NCBI RefSeq assembly: GCF_017161325.1
Contig: NZ_CP045670.1
Coordinates: 558,001-622,000 of the forward strand
Reading direction: 5' to 3'
Length of the DNA: 64,000 nucleotides
Origin: Treponema pedis
Lineage (GTDB): Bacteria; Spirochaetota; Spirochaetia; Treponematales; Treponemataceae
Shown here one piece after another: positions 17,229 through 25,267 of the stretch (the first letter of the stretch is position 1; each line of letters opens with the position of its first letter). Below the pieces are notes generated by a model, which was not told where the DNA came from, did not search any database, and was given only the letters and a program-made list of their open reading frames with translations. Position numbers and translations under genes: made by a program.

Positions 17229-18296
17229 TTAATCCTTCTTATTCATTAAAATAAAATTATAAGCTTTTTCAAGGGTTTTTTCCGTTAATTCCCAACTCAT
17301 ACAAGAATCGGTAACTGATTTACCGTAATTCCCGCTTATACGGCAGGAGTCAATTGAACAAGTGCCGCTTTGAATAAAACTTTCAAGCATGCAGCCCCGT
17401 ATACATAAAAGCGGTTCATCTTTATCGAAACGCAAAGCCAAACTGTTTAATAAAATATCAGGCTGTTTTTCAGGATTTTTTTGGGAGTTCCCGTGAGAGC
17501 AGTCGATTAAAACAGCCGCCTTTATATTTTCTTTTTCCAAAGCGGAGGAAGCGTTTAAAACGGAAGTCTTATCGTAATTTGCGGTTTCCGTTCCGCCTCT
17601 TAAAATTAAGTGGGCGTCTTCGTTCCCGGTTGTGTGAATAATTGCCGAAAGTCCGTTTCGAGCAATTCCTACAAAGGCGTGAGGAAGACGGGCGGCAATT
17701 ACTCCGTTTACGGCAGCCGATAAATCGCCGTAAGTAGTATTTTTAAACCCGGCAGGCATAGAAAGTCCCGACGCCAATTCCCTGTGCATTTGGCTTTCAG
17801 CGGAGCGGGCTCCTATTGAAGCCCAGCTTACAAGGTCCGCAATATATTGAGGAACAATAGGGTCAAGCATTTCCGTTGCGGCAGGCAATTGTATTTCGGC
17901 AAGTTTTATTAAAAAATTTCTGGCCTTTTCCAACCCGCCTGCGATATTTATAAAACCGTTTAAATCCGGCTCTACAATTAAACCCCTCCAGCCCGAAACC
18001 GTTCTGGGTTTTTCAAAATAAGAGCGCATAATGATATAAAGAGAATCGGCATACTTTTTCCGCAGTGCCGAAAGCCTAAGGGCATAATCGAAGGCTGCTT
18101 CCGTATCGTGAATTGAACAGGGCCCTACAATAAGCAAAAACCTTTCGTCTTTTCCTTTTAAAATCCCGCTTATTTCTTTTCGCGAATTTAATATAAAAGA
18201 ATAAATTTCTTCGGAAGCGGGGATTTTTTTTTCCATTTCCTGAGGAGAAATTATAGAATGAATTCTTTCTACGCGGTAATCAAAAATATTTTTCAT
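17229..18296 (-). CDS. aroF: 3-deoxy-7-phosphoheptulonate synthase, class I
   Basis: This 355-residue protein matches the type I alpha DAHP synthases (AroF/G/H): LLIVGPCSIHD, MRSYFEKPRTVSGWRG, SWASIGARSAESQMHRE, RGG and LIDCSHGNS with the metal-binding Cys and His residues. It joins phosphoenolpyruvate and erythrose 4-phosphate as the first step of the shikimate pathway. Which amino acid inhibits it cannot be told. No aro gene is adjacent. No Shine-Dalgarno sequence is evident; a TATAAC box ends five bases before ATG, but without a -35. Confidence 0.93.
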   Translation of the reverse strand: MKNIFDYRVERIHSIISPQEMEKKIPASEEIYSFILNSRKEISGILKGKDERFLLIVGPCSIHDTEAAFDYALRLSALRKKYADSLYIIMRSYFEKPRTVSGWRGLIVEPDLNGFINIAGGLEKARNFLIKLAEIQLPAATEMLDPIVPQYIADLVSWASIGARSAESQMHRELASGLSMPAGFKNTTYGDLSAAVNGVIAARLPHAFVGIARNGLSAIIHTTGNEDAHLILRGGTETANYDKTSVLNASSALEKENIKAAVLIDCSHGNSQKNPEKQPDILLNSLALRFDKDEPLLCIRGCMLESFIQSGTCSIDSCRISGNYGKSVTDSCMSWELTEKTLEKAYNFILMNKKD

Positions 18297-18316
18297 ATTT
18301 TGTTATATTTTATGTT

Positions 18317-19480
18317 TTAAAATTCGAATTTTTTTACTGTCCGCTGCGAATACGCTTCTTCCAAAAGCTCATCGATTTCAAGACGTGCATAAATATCTCT
18401 CGCATCTTCAAGCCTCGAATGAAGGATAGGGTGCTTTGGTGAAAACATTACGCAACAGTCTTCATAAGGAAGAATTGAAGTTTCGTAAGTACCTATTTCG
18501 CGGGCGGCAATAGTAATATCTTCTTTATCGGTGCCGATTAAAGGTCTGAAAACGGGATATTCCGCAAATGAATTTGTTACCGTAATATTTTCAATTGTTT
18601 GGCTTGCAACCTGAGCTAAACTTTCACCCGTAATTAAACATTTTGCGTTAATGCTTTTTGCGGTCATATTTGCAATTTTCATCATACATATACGCATTAT
18701 AAGAGTTAAATAAGGTTCGGGAGTTTTTTCCTTTATGCGCTGCTGCACTTTTGTAAACGGAATTGTGTTCAAATACCCTCCGAGTCCGTAACTTGCAAGG
18801 ATTGAAGCCAGAGTTTCCACTTTTTCTTGAGCCTCGGGGGAGGTATAAGGGTGCGAATGAAAATAAATATAATCCAATTTCATTCCTCGGCTTAGCATTT
18901 TAAAACCGGCTACGGGAGAATCTATTCCTCCTGAAAGAAGAAGTAAACCCCTTCCCGAACAGCCGCAAGGAAGGCCGCGCCTTCCCTTATGTTCGGCACC
19001 GTATATAAAGGCTTGTTCCCTAATTTCTATCGATATTATAACATCGGGATTATGAACGTCAACTTGTAAGATTCCTTCAGTATGAATAATGCCGCCTACT
19101 TCTCTAGAGATTTCGTAAGACGTCATCGGAAATGTTTTTTCTCCGCGTCTTGATTCTATTTTAAAAGTTTTACAGCCCCTTTCTCTGGCTTTTACCGCCT
19201 CGGTTTTTGCAACCGCCGCTATGGAATCGAAGTTTTTTTCGGCGGGAATCGCTTTTGCCCAACCTGTAATTCCTATTAACTTGTTAAGAGCATCTTCCGT
19301 TTTTTCTTTAAATTCTTCTTTTACGGTAACGTACATTCTTCCTGCACGTACGCGTATTTTCGGAGCCGCACCTAAAAGATATTTTTGCAAATTTTGTGAA
19401 AGGCGCAATTCAAAGTCTTTTAAATTTCCTTTTTTTAAATTAATTTCACCTATTTTGGCAAGATAAAAAATTTCACCCAT
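18317..19480 (-). CDS. thiI: tRNA 4-thiouridine synthase ThiI, short form
   Basis: This 387-residue protein has an N-terminal ferredoxin-like and THUMP region (about 1-165) and the adenylating PP-loop LLLSGGIDSPVAGF. It ends soon after, so it lacks the rhodanese domain of the E. coli protein. Short forms still make s4U8 in tRNA when a cysteine desulfurase supplies sulfur. No Shine-Dalgarno sequence precedes ATG 19480; a promoter ends seven bases before it. Confidence 0.95.
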   Translation of the reverse strand: MGEIFYLAKIGEINLKKGNLKDFELRLSQNLQKYLLGAAPKIRVRAGRMYVTVKEEFKEKTEDALNKLIGITGWAKAIPAEKNFDSIAAVAKTEAVKARERGCKTFKIESRRGEKTFPMTSYEISREVGGIIHTEGILQVDVHNPDVIISIEIREQAFIYGAEHKGRRGLPCGCSGRGLLLLSGGIDSPVAGFKMLSRGMKLDYIYFHSHPYTSPEAQEKVETLASILASYGLGGYLNTIPFTKVQQRIKEKTPEPYLTLIMRICMMKIANMTAKSINAKCLITGESLAQVASQTIENITVTNSFAEYPVFRPLIGTDKEDITIAAREIGTYETSILPYEDCCVMFSPKHPILHSRLEDARDIYARLEIDELLEEAYSQRTVKKFEF

Positions 19481-19487
19481 ATTTTTT

Positions 19488-19516
19488 ATTGTAATTAAAA
19501 CACAATAAAAAGTCCA
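19488..19516 (-). promoter_or_regulatory. Promoter giving a leaderless start
   Basis: On the minus strand TGGACT (19511-19516) and TACAAT (19488-19493) are 17 bp apart, and seven bases separate the -10 from ATG 19480. Confidence 0.55.
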
Positions 19517-19572
19517 TTGGGAGGGAATGTAAGATTAAATTGATAACAATTAAAGGATAAATATGAACGGAT

Positions 19573-19616
19573 AAAAAAATACCGCAAACTGTAAATATGT
19601 ATTGCGGTATTTTTTT
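19573..19616 (-). terminator. Intrinsic terminator, bidirectional
   Basis: AAAAAAATACCGCAA (19573-19587) and TTGCGGTATTTTTTT (19602-19616) form a perfect 15-bp stem with T-runs on both strands. It ends the GntR/ABC operon (minus strand). Confidence 0.9.
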
Positions 19617-19656
19617 GATATGATACAATAAATTTGTAATTTTGCCGTTTTAAAAA

Positions 19657-20499
19657 TTACAGTTCCACTTTTTCTCTAATCAGCCAGCTTGCAGCTACGA
19701 AAAACCCTCCTGCAAGAAGGAATGTCATAATAGTTGTTACAAGATAAACGGGAATGGGTTGTGAAAACATAGAGCCGTCATTTGCCGCAAAATTAAAATG
19801 CAGACTTAAATCCAAATATTGTACAAGATTCCACTGTCTGCTGAGATAAGAACCTAATTTTGATATTTGGCTCATTATCATAATAAATAAAATTATTGCA
19901 ATAAATTGAGCTAAATTCTTTTTGCGAATAAAAGAACGTGTAAGAGCTTTTACGCACATAAAAACCGTTCCTACAAGCAAAAATCCGGAAATAATTAAGA
20001 GTAAAAAGTACAGCGTAGGCAAAAAATTATACACAAAGATATTTTCAAGAATTCCTAAAAAAGCGGAGCCGAAACCTACGGACATATAGCTGCTGCTTTC
20101 CGCCGACGTAACTTGAAGAGCGGCAAAAATTATAAAAAATATTACGGAAATAACGGAATAAATGCAATACTCTGCAAAACCTGCAAGAAGTCTTCCGCCT
20201 AAAATTTCTTCGCTTCGTATGGGTATTGTAAGCATTAAGTAGTTTGTATCTTTATATAAAAGTTCGTCTACATGTCCATTACTGCACATAAAAAACATTA
20301 CCATAGGAATAAATATAATGGCAAAAAATGTTATAAGATACCACCAAAATATTGTAGACCCCGATATTGCATTGTTAATAGGCATTCCGGTAACCAATAT
20401 TAAAAGTATGGAACCTATTGAAAGGGCCGTCATTAACCCGCCCAAAGTTAAAATCATATTAAGACGTCTTCTCATTTCATATTTAAAAATTCTAATCAT
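19657..20499 (-). CDS. ABC transporter permease, ABC-2-like
   Basis: The protein has about 280 residues and six probable membrane helices. The start is placed at ATG 20499 because GGGAGATTTTT lies just before it; an upstream in-frame ATG (20544) falls inside the ATPase gene and has no RBS. The upstream ATPase and GntR genes complete an operon of the YtrA/BCD type, often induced by envelope stress. The substrate is unknown. Confidence 0.85.
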   Translation of the reverse strand: MIRIFKYEMRRRLNMILTLGGLMTALSIGSILLILVTGMPINNAISGSTIFWWYLITFFAIIFIPMVMFFMCSNGHVDELLYKDTNYLMLTIPIRSEEILGGRLLAGFAEYCIYSVISVIFFIIFAALQVTSAESSSYMSVGFGSAFLGILENIFVYNFLPTLYFLLLIISGFLLVGTVFMCVKALTRSFIRKKNLAQFIAIILFIMIMSQISKLGSYLSRQWNLVQYLDLSLHFNFAANDGSMFSQPIPVYLVTTIMTFLLAGGFFVAASWLIREKVEL

Positions 20500-20524
20500 A
20501 AAAATCTCCCTAAAAAACTTCAGG

Positions 20525-21226
20525 TTATACACCGAAAACTTCAAGATAAATTTGATAAATGGATTTTCCGCGTGTTATGCGTAAATCTTCCGCATCGCCT
20601 TCCAAAACGACTTCCCCGTCTTTTAAAAATGCAACATCATTGAATATATGCTCAATATCGGAAACAAGATGAGTTGTAATTAAAATAGCGCTTTCTTCGG
20701 ACCATGTTTTAATAATCGTTTTAATAATTTGTTCCCGTGCTACAGGGTCGGTTCCGCCCAGGGGTTCATCTAAAATATAAAGTTTTGATGCCCTGGAAAA
20801 TGTAAGTGTAAGATTTAATTTTTCAATCATACCCTTTGACATTGTTTTTACGGTTTGCTTAGGTTCGAGTTTCATAAAGTTAAGCATATCAAATGCCTTG
20901 GCTTTATCGAAATCTTCAAAAAAATCGGCATAAAACCCTATCGCATCTTTTGCACTCATCCACGGATAAACGACATTTTTATCCGGCAAAAATGAAACGA
21001 TTCGTTTTGTTTCAATACCGAAATTTTTTCCGCATACGGTAAAAGAACCTCCGGAAGGTTTCAGTAATCCCGCAATAATTTTTAAAAAAGTTGTTTTCCC
21101 TGAACCGTTAGGCCCTAAAAGTCCGAATATTCTTCCGCTTTGAATATTTAAACTTACATTTTGCAATGCCGCTTTTTTGCCTAAATATGTTTTACGTAAA
21201 TTATTTGTTTCCAATATTACACTCAT
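20525..21226 (-). CDS. ABC transporter ATP-binding protein
   Basis: This 233-residue protein has Walker A GPNGSGKTT, signature TMSKGMIEKLNLT, Walker B KLYILDEPLGG with D, and the switch His in ITTHLV. It would power the permease encoded next. It follows the GntR gene by 16 bp. Confidence 0.95.
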   Translation of the reverse strand: MSVILETNNLRKTYLGKKAALQNVSLNIQSGRIFGLLGPNGSGKTTFLKIIAGLLKPSGGSFTVCGKNFGIETKRIVSFLPDKNVVYPWMSAKDAIGFYADFFEDFDKAKAFDMLNFMKLEPKQTVKTMSKGMIEKLNLTLTFSRASKLYILDEPLGGTDPVAREQIIKTIIKTWSEESAILITTHLVSDIEHIFNDVAFLKDGEVVLEGDAEDLRITRGKSIYQIYLEVFGV

Positions 21227-21242
21227 AGCTTCTCCTTAAAAT

Positions 21243-21602
21243 TTATGTCAGCTTTTTTGTTACGGCTTCGATAATTTGACTGTCGGAAAATTTAATTTTT
21301 TTTAAGCCTTCAATTGCAGTGTTTAAAATATCTTCAGCCATTTCATTTGAAAGCTTTTTCACAATATCGGAATCATCTACAACATAACTGCCCAATCCTC
21401 TTTGTGAAAAAGTAACGCCTTGTGCTTCAAGGTCTCTGTAAACTCTAAACATCGTATTAGGGTTTACATCCATTTCTACCGCCATATCGCTCATCGATAA
21501 AAGTCTTTCTCCCGGAGCAATTTCGCCGTCAATAATCTTATATTTGATTTTTTCGATTATCTGTAAGTAAATCGGGCGGTTTTGATCATATTCTACTTTC
21601 AA
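21243..21602 (-). CDS. GntR family regulator, YtrA subfamily
   Basis: This short GntR protein (119 residues) has only the winged-helix domain (PIYLQIIEKIKYKI, LLSMSDMAVEMDVNPNTMFRVYRDLEAQG) and a short C-terminal helical tail, the YtrA pattern. The start is TTG 21602: the strong RBS AGGAGGG is seven bases before it, whereas the longer frame from 21620 would put the RBS inside the coding region. It probably represses its own ABC operon. Confidence 0.88.
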   Translation of the reverse strand: MKVEYDQNRPIYLQIIEKIKYKIIDGEIAPGERLLSMSDMAVEMDVNPNTMFRVYRDLEAQGVTFSQRGLGSYVVDDSDIVKKLSNEMAEDILNTAIEGLKKIKFSDSQIIEAVTKKLT

Positions 21603-21668
21603 AAAAATCCCTCCTGTCAATAATATTAACCTATAGTAAAATAATTGTATGTATACTATGTGTCTATA

Positions 21669-21697
21669 ATACTATATTATTTTTAAAAAAATGTCAA
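21669..21697 (-). promoter_or_regulatory. Sigma-70 promoter of the GntR/ABC operon
   Basis: On the minus strand TTGACA (21692-21697) and TAGTAT (21669-21674) are 17 bp apart. TAGTAT recurs about 10 bp downstream of the -10, around 21650, and a GTATAC palindrome follows; these are possible operator parts for the GntR protein. Confidence 0.7.
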
Positions 21698-21858
21698 GCG
21701 GAAATTATCTTTTTTGCTTTTATATTTATAAAATAAGCTAAAGCGGATATTTAAATTTTTATAACGTTATTTTTTTACCGTATACACGGTTACATCCCTC
21801 TTGAAAAACCGACTTACTTTTATTATAATCGCTAAACTGTTCTGGAGGAATTATTAAA

Positions 21859-23004
21859 ATGGAGCAAAAATCTTATTTTAAAAAAGAAATCGGTTGGGAA
21901 AATTTTATTTTCATAGTTTGTTTTTTCGGTTTTTTTGCCGGCGTGGGCTCGGTTATGGGCGGCGTAAATATGATTAAAACTATGATGGAAACCGGTTTTG
22001 ATTTGTTGGTAAACATTTGTTTGTATTTAATGGCCGTTGCGGTTTTGGCAGGCGCCGCCTCAGGGCTTTTTTCCGAATTCGGTGTAGTAGCTTTAATTAA
22101 CAAACTGTTATCCAAACTTATGAAACCGCTTTACGACTTACCCGGAGCCGCCTCGCTTGGAGTATTAAATTGCTATCTTTCCGATAACCCTGCAATTTTA
22201 ACTTTTGCAGATGATGACAACTTTAGAAGATATTTTAAACAATATCAATTGCCGGCACTTACAAACATCGGTACAGCCTTCGGAATGGGTTTAATTACTA
22301 CAACGGCAATGATGGGGTTAAATGTAAAATCGGCTCTTCCCGCCGCTTTACTGGGAAATATAGGTGCAATTGCAGGCAGTATCGTTTCGGTGCGCTTAAT
22401 GATTCATTTTTCTAAAAAAATGTACGGTAAAGATAAATTCGTTTCGACTCACAGAGCTGAAAGCATTCCGGAAAAAATGCGTACGGTACGCGAAGGCAGT
22501 GCCGGAAAACGGTTTATTCAGGCAATGCTTGACGGAGGAAAATCCGGTGTAAATATGGGAATGGCAATTATTCCGGGTGTAGTTATAATTTGTACGGTAG
22601 TAATTATGCTTACAAACGGTCCAAGTCCGGACGGAACATATACGGGAGCCAGCCGCGAAGGCATTGCTCTTCTTCCGTGGATAGGAACGAAATTAAGTTT
22701 TATTTTATCCCCTATTTTCGGGTTCAGCACACCTGAAGCTATTTCGGTTCCTATTACCGCACTCGGTTCAACGGGTGCCGCTTTGGGTGTCGTAAAAGAA
22801 ATGGCTGCGGCGGGTAAAGTAACGGCAAACGATATTGCTGTATTTACGGCAATTTGTATGTGCTGGAGCGGGTATATTTCTACACACATCGCAATGATGG
22901 ACGCTCTTGATACAAAGGAGCTTACGGGTAAGGCCCTTTTAAGCCATACAATAGGAGGCTTATTTGCAGGCTTTGTTGCGCATTTACTTGCCTTTTTACT
23001 TTAA
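21859..23004 (+). CDS. Multi-pass membrane protein with Gate/nucleoside-recognition-like folds
   Basis: This 381-residue protein has 8-9 hydrophobic helices and the conserved block LNCYLSDNPAILTFADD, TNIGTAFGMGLI and FGFSTPEAISVPITALGSTGAALG. It resembles the CD0519/CD1768 family of membrane proteins related to nucleoside-recognition (Gate) domains. Transport is likely, substrate unknown. RBS TGGAGGAATTATTAAA. It stands alone between divergent and unrelated genes. Confidence 0.75.
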   Translation: MEQKSYFKKEIGWENFIFIVCFFGFFAGVGSVMGGVNMIKTMMETGFDLLVNICLYLMAVAVLAGAASGLFSEFGVVALINKLLSKLMKPLYDLPGAASLGVLNCYLSDNPAILTFADDDNFRRYFKQYQLPALTNIGTAFGMGLITTTAMMGLNVKSALPAALLGNIGAIAGSIVSVRLMIHFSKKMYGKDKFVSTHRAESIPEKMRTVREGSAGKRFIQAMLDGGKSGVNMGMAIIPGVVIICTVVIMLTNGPSPDGTYTGASREGIALLPWIGTKLSFILSPIFGFSTPEAISVPITALGSTGAALGVVKEMAAAGKVTANDIAVFTAICMCWSGYISTHIAMMDALDTKELTGKALLSHTIGGLFAGFVAHLLAFLL

Positions 23005-23136
23005 CTTTTATAAATTTCATATCTTTTAATTTAAAATAGCGCTGCGGTTTATTAAAATACAGACCGCAGTGAAACTTAAAAATAATTACAAAACTTACGG
23101 TCCTTTCATCTACCTGTTTCATTTTACCTTATTTTT

Positions 23137-23145
23137 TGTTATAAT
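23137..23145 (+). promoter_or_regulatory. Extended -10 promoter of dnaX, leaderless start
   Basis: TGTTATAAT is a perfect extended -10 element. Its last base is seven nucleotides before ATG 23153. No good -35 is seen, as is usual for extended -10 promoters, and no Shine-Dalgarno sequence is present. Confidence 0.6.
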
Positions 23146-23152
23146 ATTCTCT

Positions 23153-24412
23153 ATGGAATATCAAGTAACTGCAACGCGGCGGAGGCCGCAAAGGTTTGAA
23201 GATTTACTGGGACAGGAATTCGTTGCTGCCACCTTACAAAAATCTATAGAAGCCGGAAAAATTGCTCACGCTTATTTGTTTTCCGGGCCCAGAGGCTGCG
23301 GAAAAACAAGCTCCGCACGTATTTTGGCGAAAGTTCTAAATTGCGCAGAAGGACCTAAATCAACCCCTTGCGGGAAATGCACTTCGTGCGAAGAAATTAC
23401 TTTGGGCTCCTGTTTGGATGTAATTGAAATCGACGGAGCTTCAAATACCGGTGTAAATGATGTGCGTCAAATTAAAGATGAAATATTGTTCCCGCCTAAT
23501 TCCAACCGCTATAAAATTTACATTATAGATGAAGTTCATATGCTTTCTACAAGCGCATTTAACGCTTTATTAAAAACTATAGAAGAACCTCCTCCCTATG
23601 TAGTATTTATTTTTGCAACTACCGAAATTCATAAGGTGCCGGCAACAATAAAAAGCCGCTGTCAACAGTTTAATTTTAAATTGGTGCCTATTGAAATTTT
23701 AAAAGAAGCTCTTGCAGGAGCCGCCGCCGAACTTAATATACAAGCCGATGACGAGGCTCTTTATTGGATTGCGCGCGAAGCTACCGGAAGTGTCCGCGAC
23801 GCTTATACTCTTTTTGACCAAGTGGCAGCCTTCTCGGACGGTCATATCACATTTGAAAAAATTCATGAAAAGCTCGGACTTACCGGAATAGAATCCATAA
23901 ATAAACTTGTTTCGGCGTGTACGGCAAAACGCGGACATGAAGCTTTGGTTGTTTTGGACGAAATTTTACAAAACGGAATTTCGGTTGAACAAGTTGTTTC
24001 CGATTGTGCCGATTATTTCAGAAGTTTATTGCTTGTAAAGCACGGTATTACAAAAGAAGCTCTAATAGGGCAGCGTGCGGAGCGGTTTCCGCAAGAAATT
24101 TTAACAGGGTGGAATTCGGTACAAATCGAACAGGCCTTAAGTATTATGCTTCAGCTTTTTAAAGATTTACGCTTTTCCGTTGACCCGCGGTACGAATTGG
24201 AACTTGCGGTTTCAAGGCTGGCATGGCTTACCGACTATGTTTCTCCGCAAGAATTAAAAACCGCTTATGATGCGGCTCGAGAAATTTACTCGCTTCAAAT
24301 GCGGCTTTGCCGGAATCCGGAAGCGGTAATATTTACTCGGAAAAACGCTCACATACCGGCAACAGGCGGCAAAATACGGACAGCCCTTATTTGCAAAACA
24401 CGAACGGAGTAA
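23153..24412 (+). CDS. dnaX: DNA polymerase III gamma/tau, N-terminal part
   Basis: This reading frame gives 419 residues with the clamp-loader ATPase: Walker A FSGPRGCGKTSSARI, four zinc-binding Cys (CAEG, CGKCTSC), Walker B IIDEVHM, SRC sensor and the collar domain up to about residue 380. ATG 23153 is chosen because the family starts MEYQVTATRRRP; the frame remains open upstream but that part is not conserved. The last ~35 residues are probably out of frame: from about 24306 the coding sense continues in the -1 frame. As it stands, the gene makes a gamma-like protein without the tau tail. Confidence 0.92.
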   Translation: MEYQVTATRRRPQRFEDLLGQEFVAATLQKSIEAGKIAHAYLFSGPRGCGKTSSARILAKVLNCAEGPKSTPCGKCTSCEEITLGSCLDVIEIDGASNTGVNDVRQIKDEILFPPNSNRYKIYIIDEVHMLSTSAFNALLKTIEEPPPYVVFIFATTEIHKVPATIKSRCQQFNFKLVPIEILKEALAGAAAELNIQADDEALYWIAREATGSVRDAYTLFDQVAAFSDGHITFEKIHEKLGLTGIESINKLVSACTAKRGHEALVVLDEILQNGISVEQVVSDCADYFRSLLLVKHGITKEALIGQRAERFPQEILTGWNSVQIEQALSIMLQLFKDLRFSVDPRYELELAVSRLAWLTDYVSPQELKTAYDAAREIYSLQMRLCRNPEAVIFTRKNAHIPATGGKIRTALICKTRTE

Positions 24413-25192
24413 ATCTTCCCGATTACGGCGGCAGCGGATATCCTAATGCGGGAAACGGGAAATATCAAAACACCGGAAACTCTTATTTGCACGGCAAAGG
24501 AGAAGACCAATCTTTTAGCGGTGCGGGCAGTTTGACCGAACAGTTTAAGGCAATTTTAAAAAACGGAAGCGCCTCGAATAAACCGTACGGTTCGGATTCG
24601 GTAAAACACGAAGAAGAAAAAAAGACAGTCGAAACAGGATTGTCCAATCAAGCTGTCCGCATAGAGCAAAACAATACTATAAAAAATGATAACGCAAATA
24701 ACCGTATTGAAAATAATCCAAATAAAAACATCTTAACGGGTAATTCTTCTCAAAATAAAACTGTTTCTTCCGAGGAGCTTGAAGAAATAAAAAAGCGGGC
24801 TGCCGAAATCTTATCGAAACAATACGGACTTTTAGCTTCGGCAGTAGGACAAAGCCGTGAGTGGACTTTAAAAAACGAAAATCTTTTTATTATTGCCAAA
24901 TCCGCCTTTGATGTTTCGCTTTTACAAAAACATTCTGAAATTTTACGCAATACCGTTACGGAACTTATGGGGCTAAATTGTAAGATTGTAATTAAAGAAT
25001 TTATCCCTCCCGAAAAAAAATGAAAAGGAACCGCTTCCGGAAGAAAAAAAACATCCTTATAAAATTTTAATGATTGAAGATATTTTTATGGGCAAGGTTG
25101 TAGAAAAAAAAGCTGTAGATGAAGGGTCAAGCGATATTGAAGAAACGGAGTTTGGCGGTTCGAACGAAACCGTTTCCGAATACGTATCGTAA
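24271..25192 (+). pseudogene. dnaX: dnaX tau C-terminal part, in two shifted frames
   Basis: The segment 24271-25023 is open in the -1 frame relative to the N-terminal part. It reads an Asn/Gly/Ser-rich linker, then a folded region (SSEELEEIKKRAAEIL to LNCKIVIKEF) expected for the polymerase- and helicase-binding end of tau. At an A8 run (25013-25020) it hits TGA; the coding sense continues in the original frame to TAA 25190 and adds about 57 acidic residues. One extra T in CTTTG at 24306 and one less A in the A8 run would rebuild a single protein of about 679 residues. Mutation, programmed shift or consensus error are all possible. Confidence 0.75.
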
Positions 25193-25267
25193 ACTTATAC
25201 TGCTTGCCCTTTTGTCTATATTTTAGTATCTTAAAAAAACACTGTATTTAATTGGAGGCTGTTTTTT

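Noticed and set aside
18296-18330. Leaderless promoter for the DAHP synthase gene
   Set aside because: TATAAC lies five bases before ATG but lacks a -35 or extended -10, and the gene probably shares the thiI transcript.
24300-24412. E. coli-type programmed frameshift in dnaX
   Set aside because: No A AAA AAG heptamer in phase was found before the TAA at 24410; the closest, G AAA AAC, is not a good slippery site.
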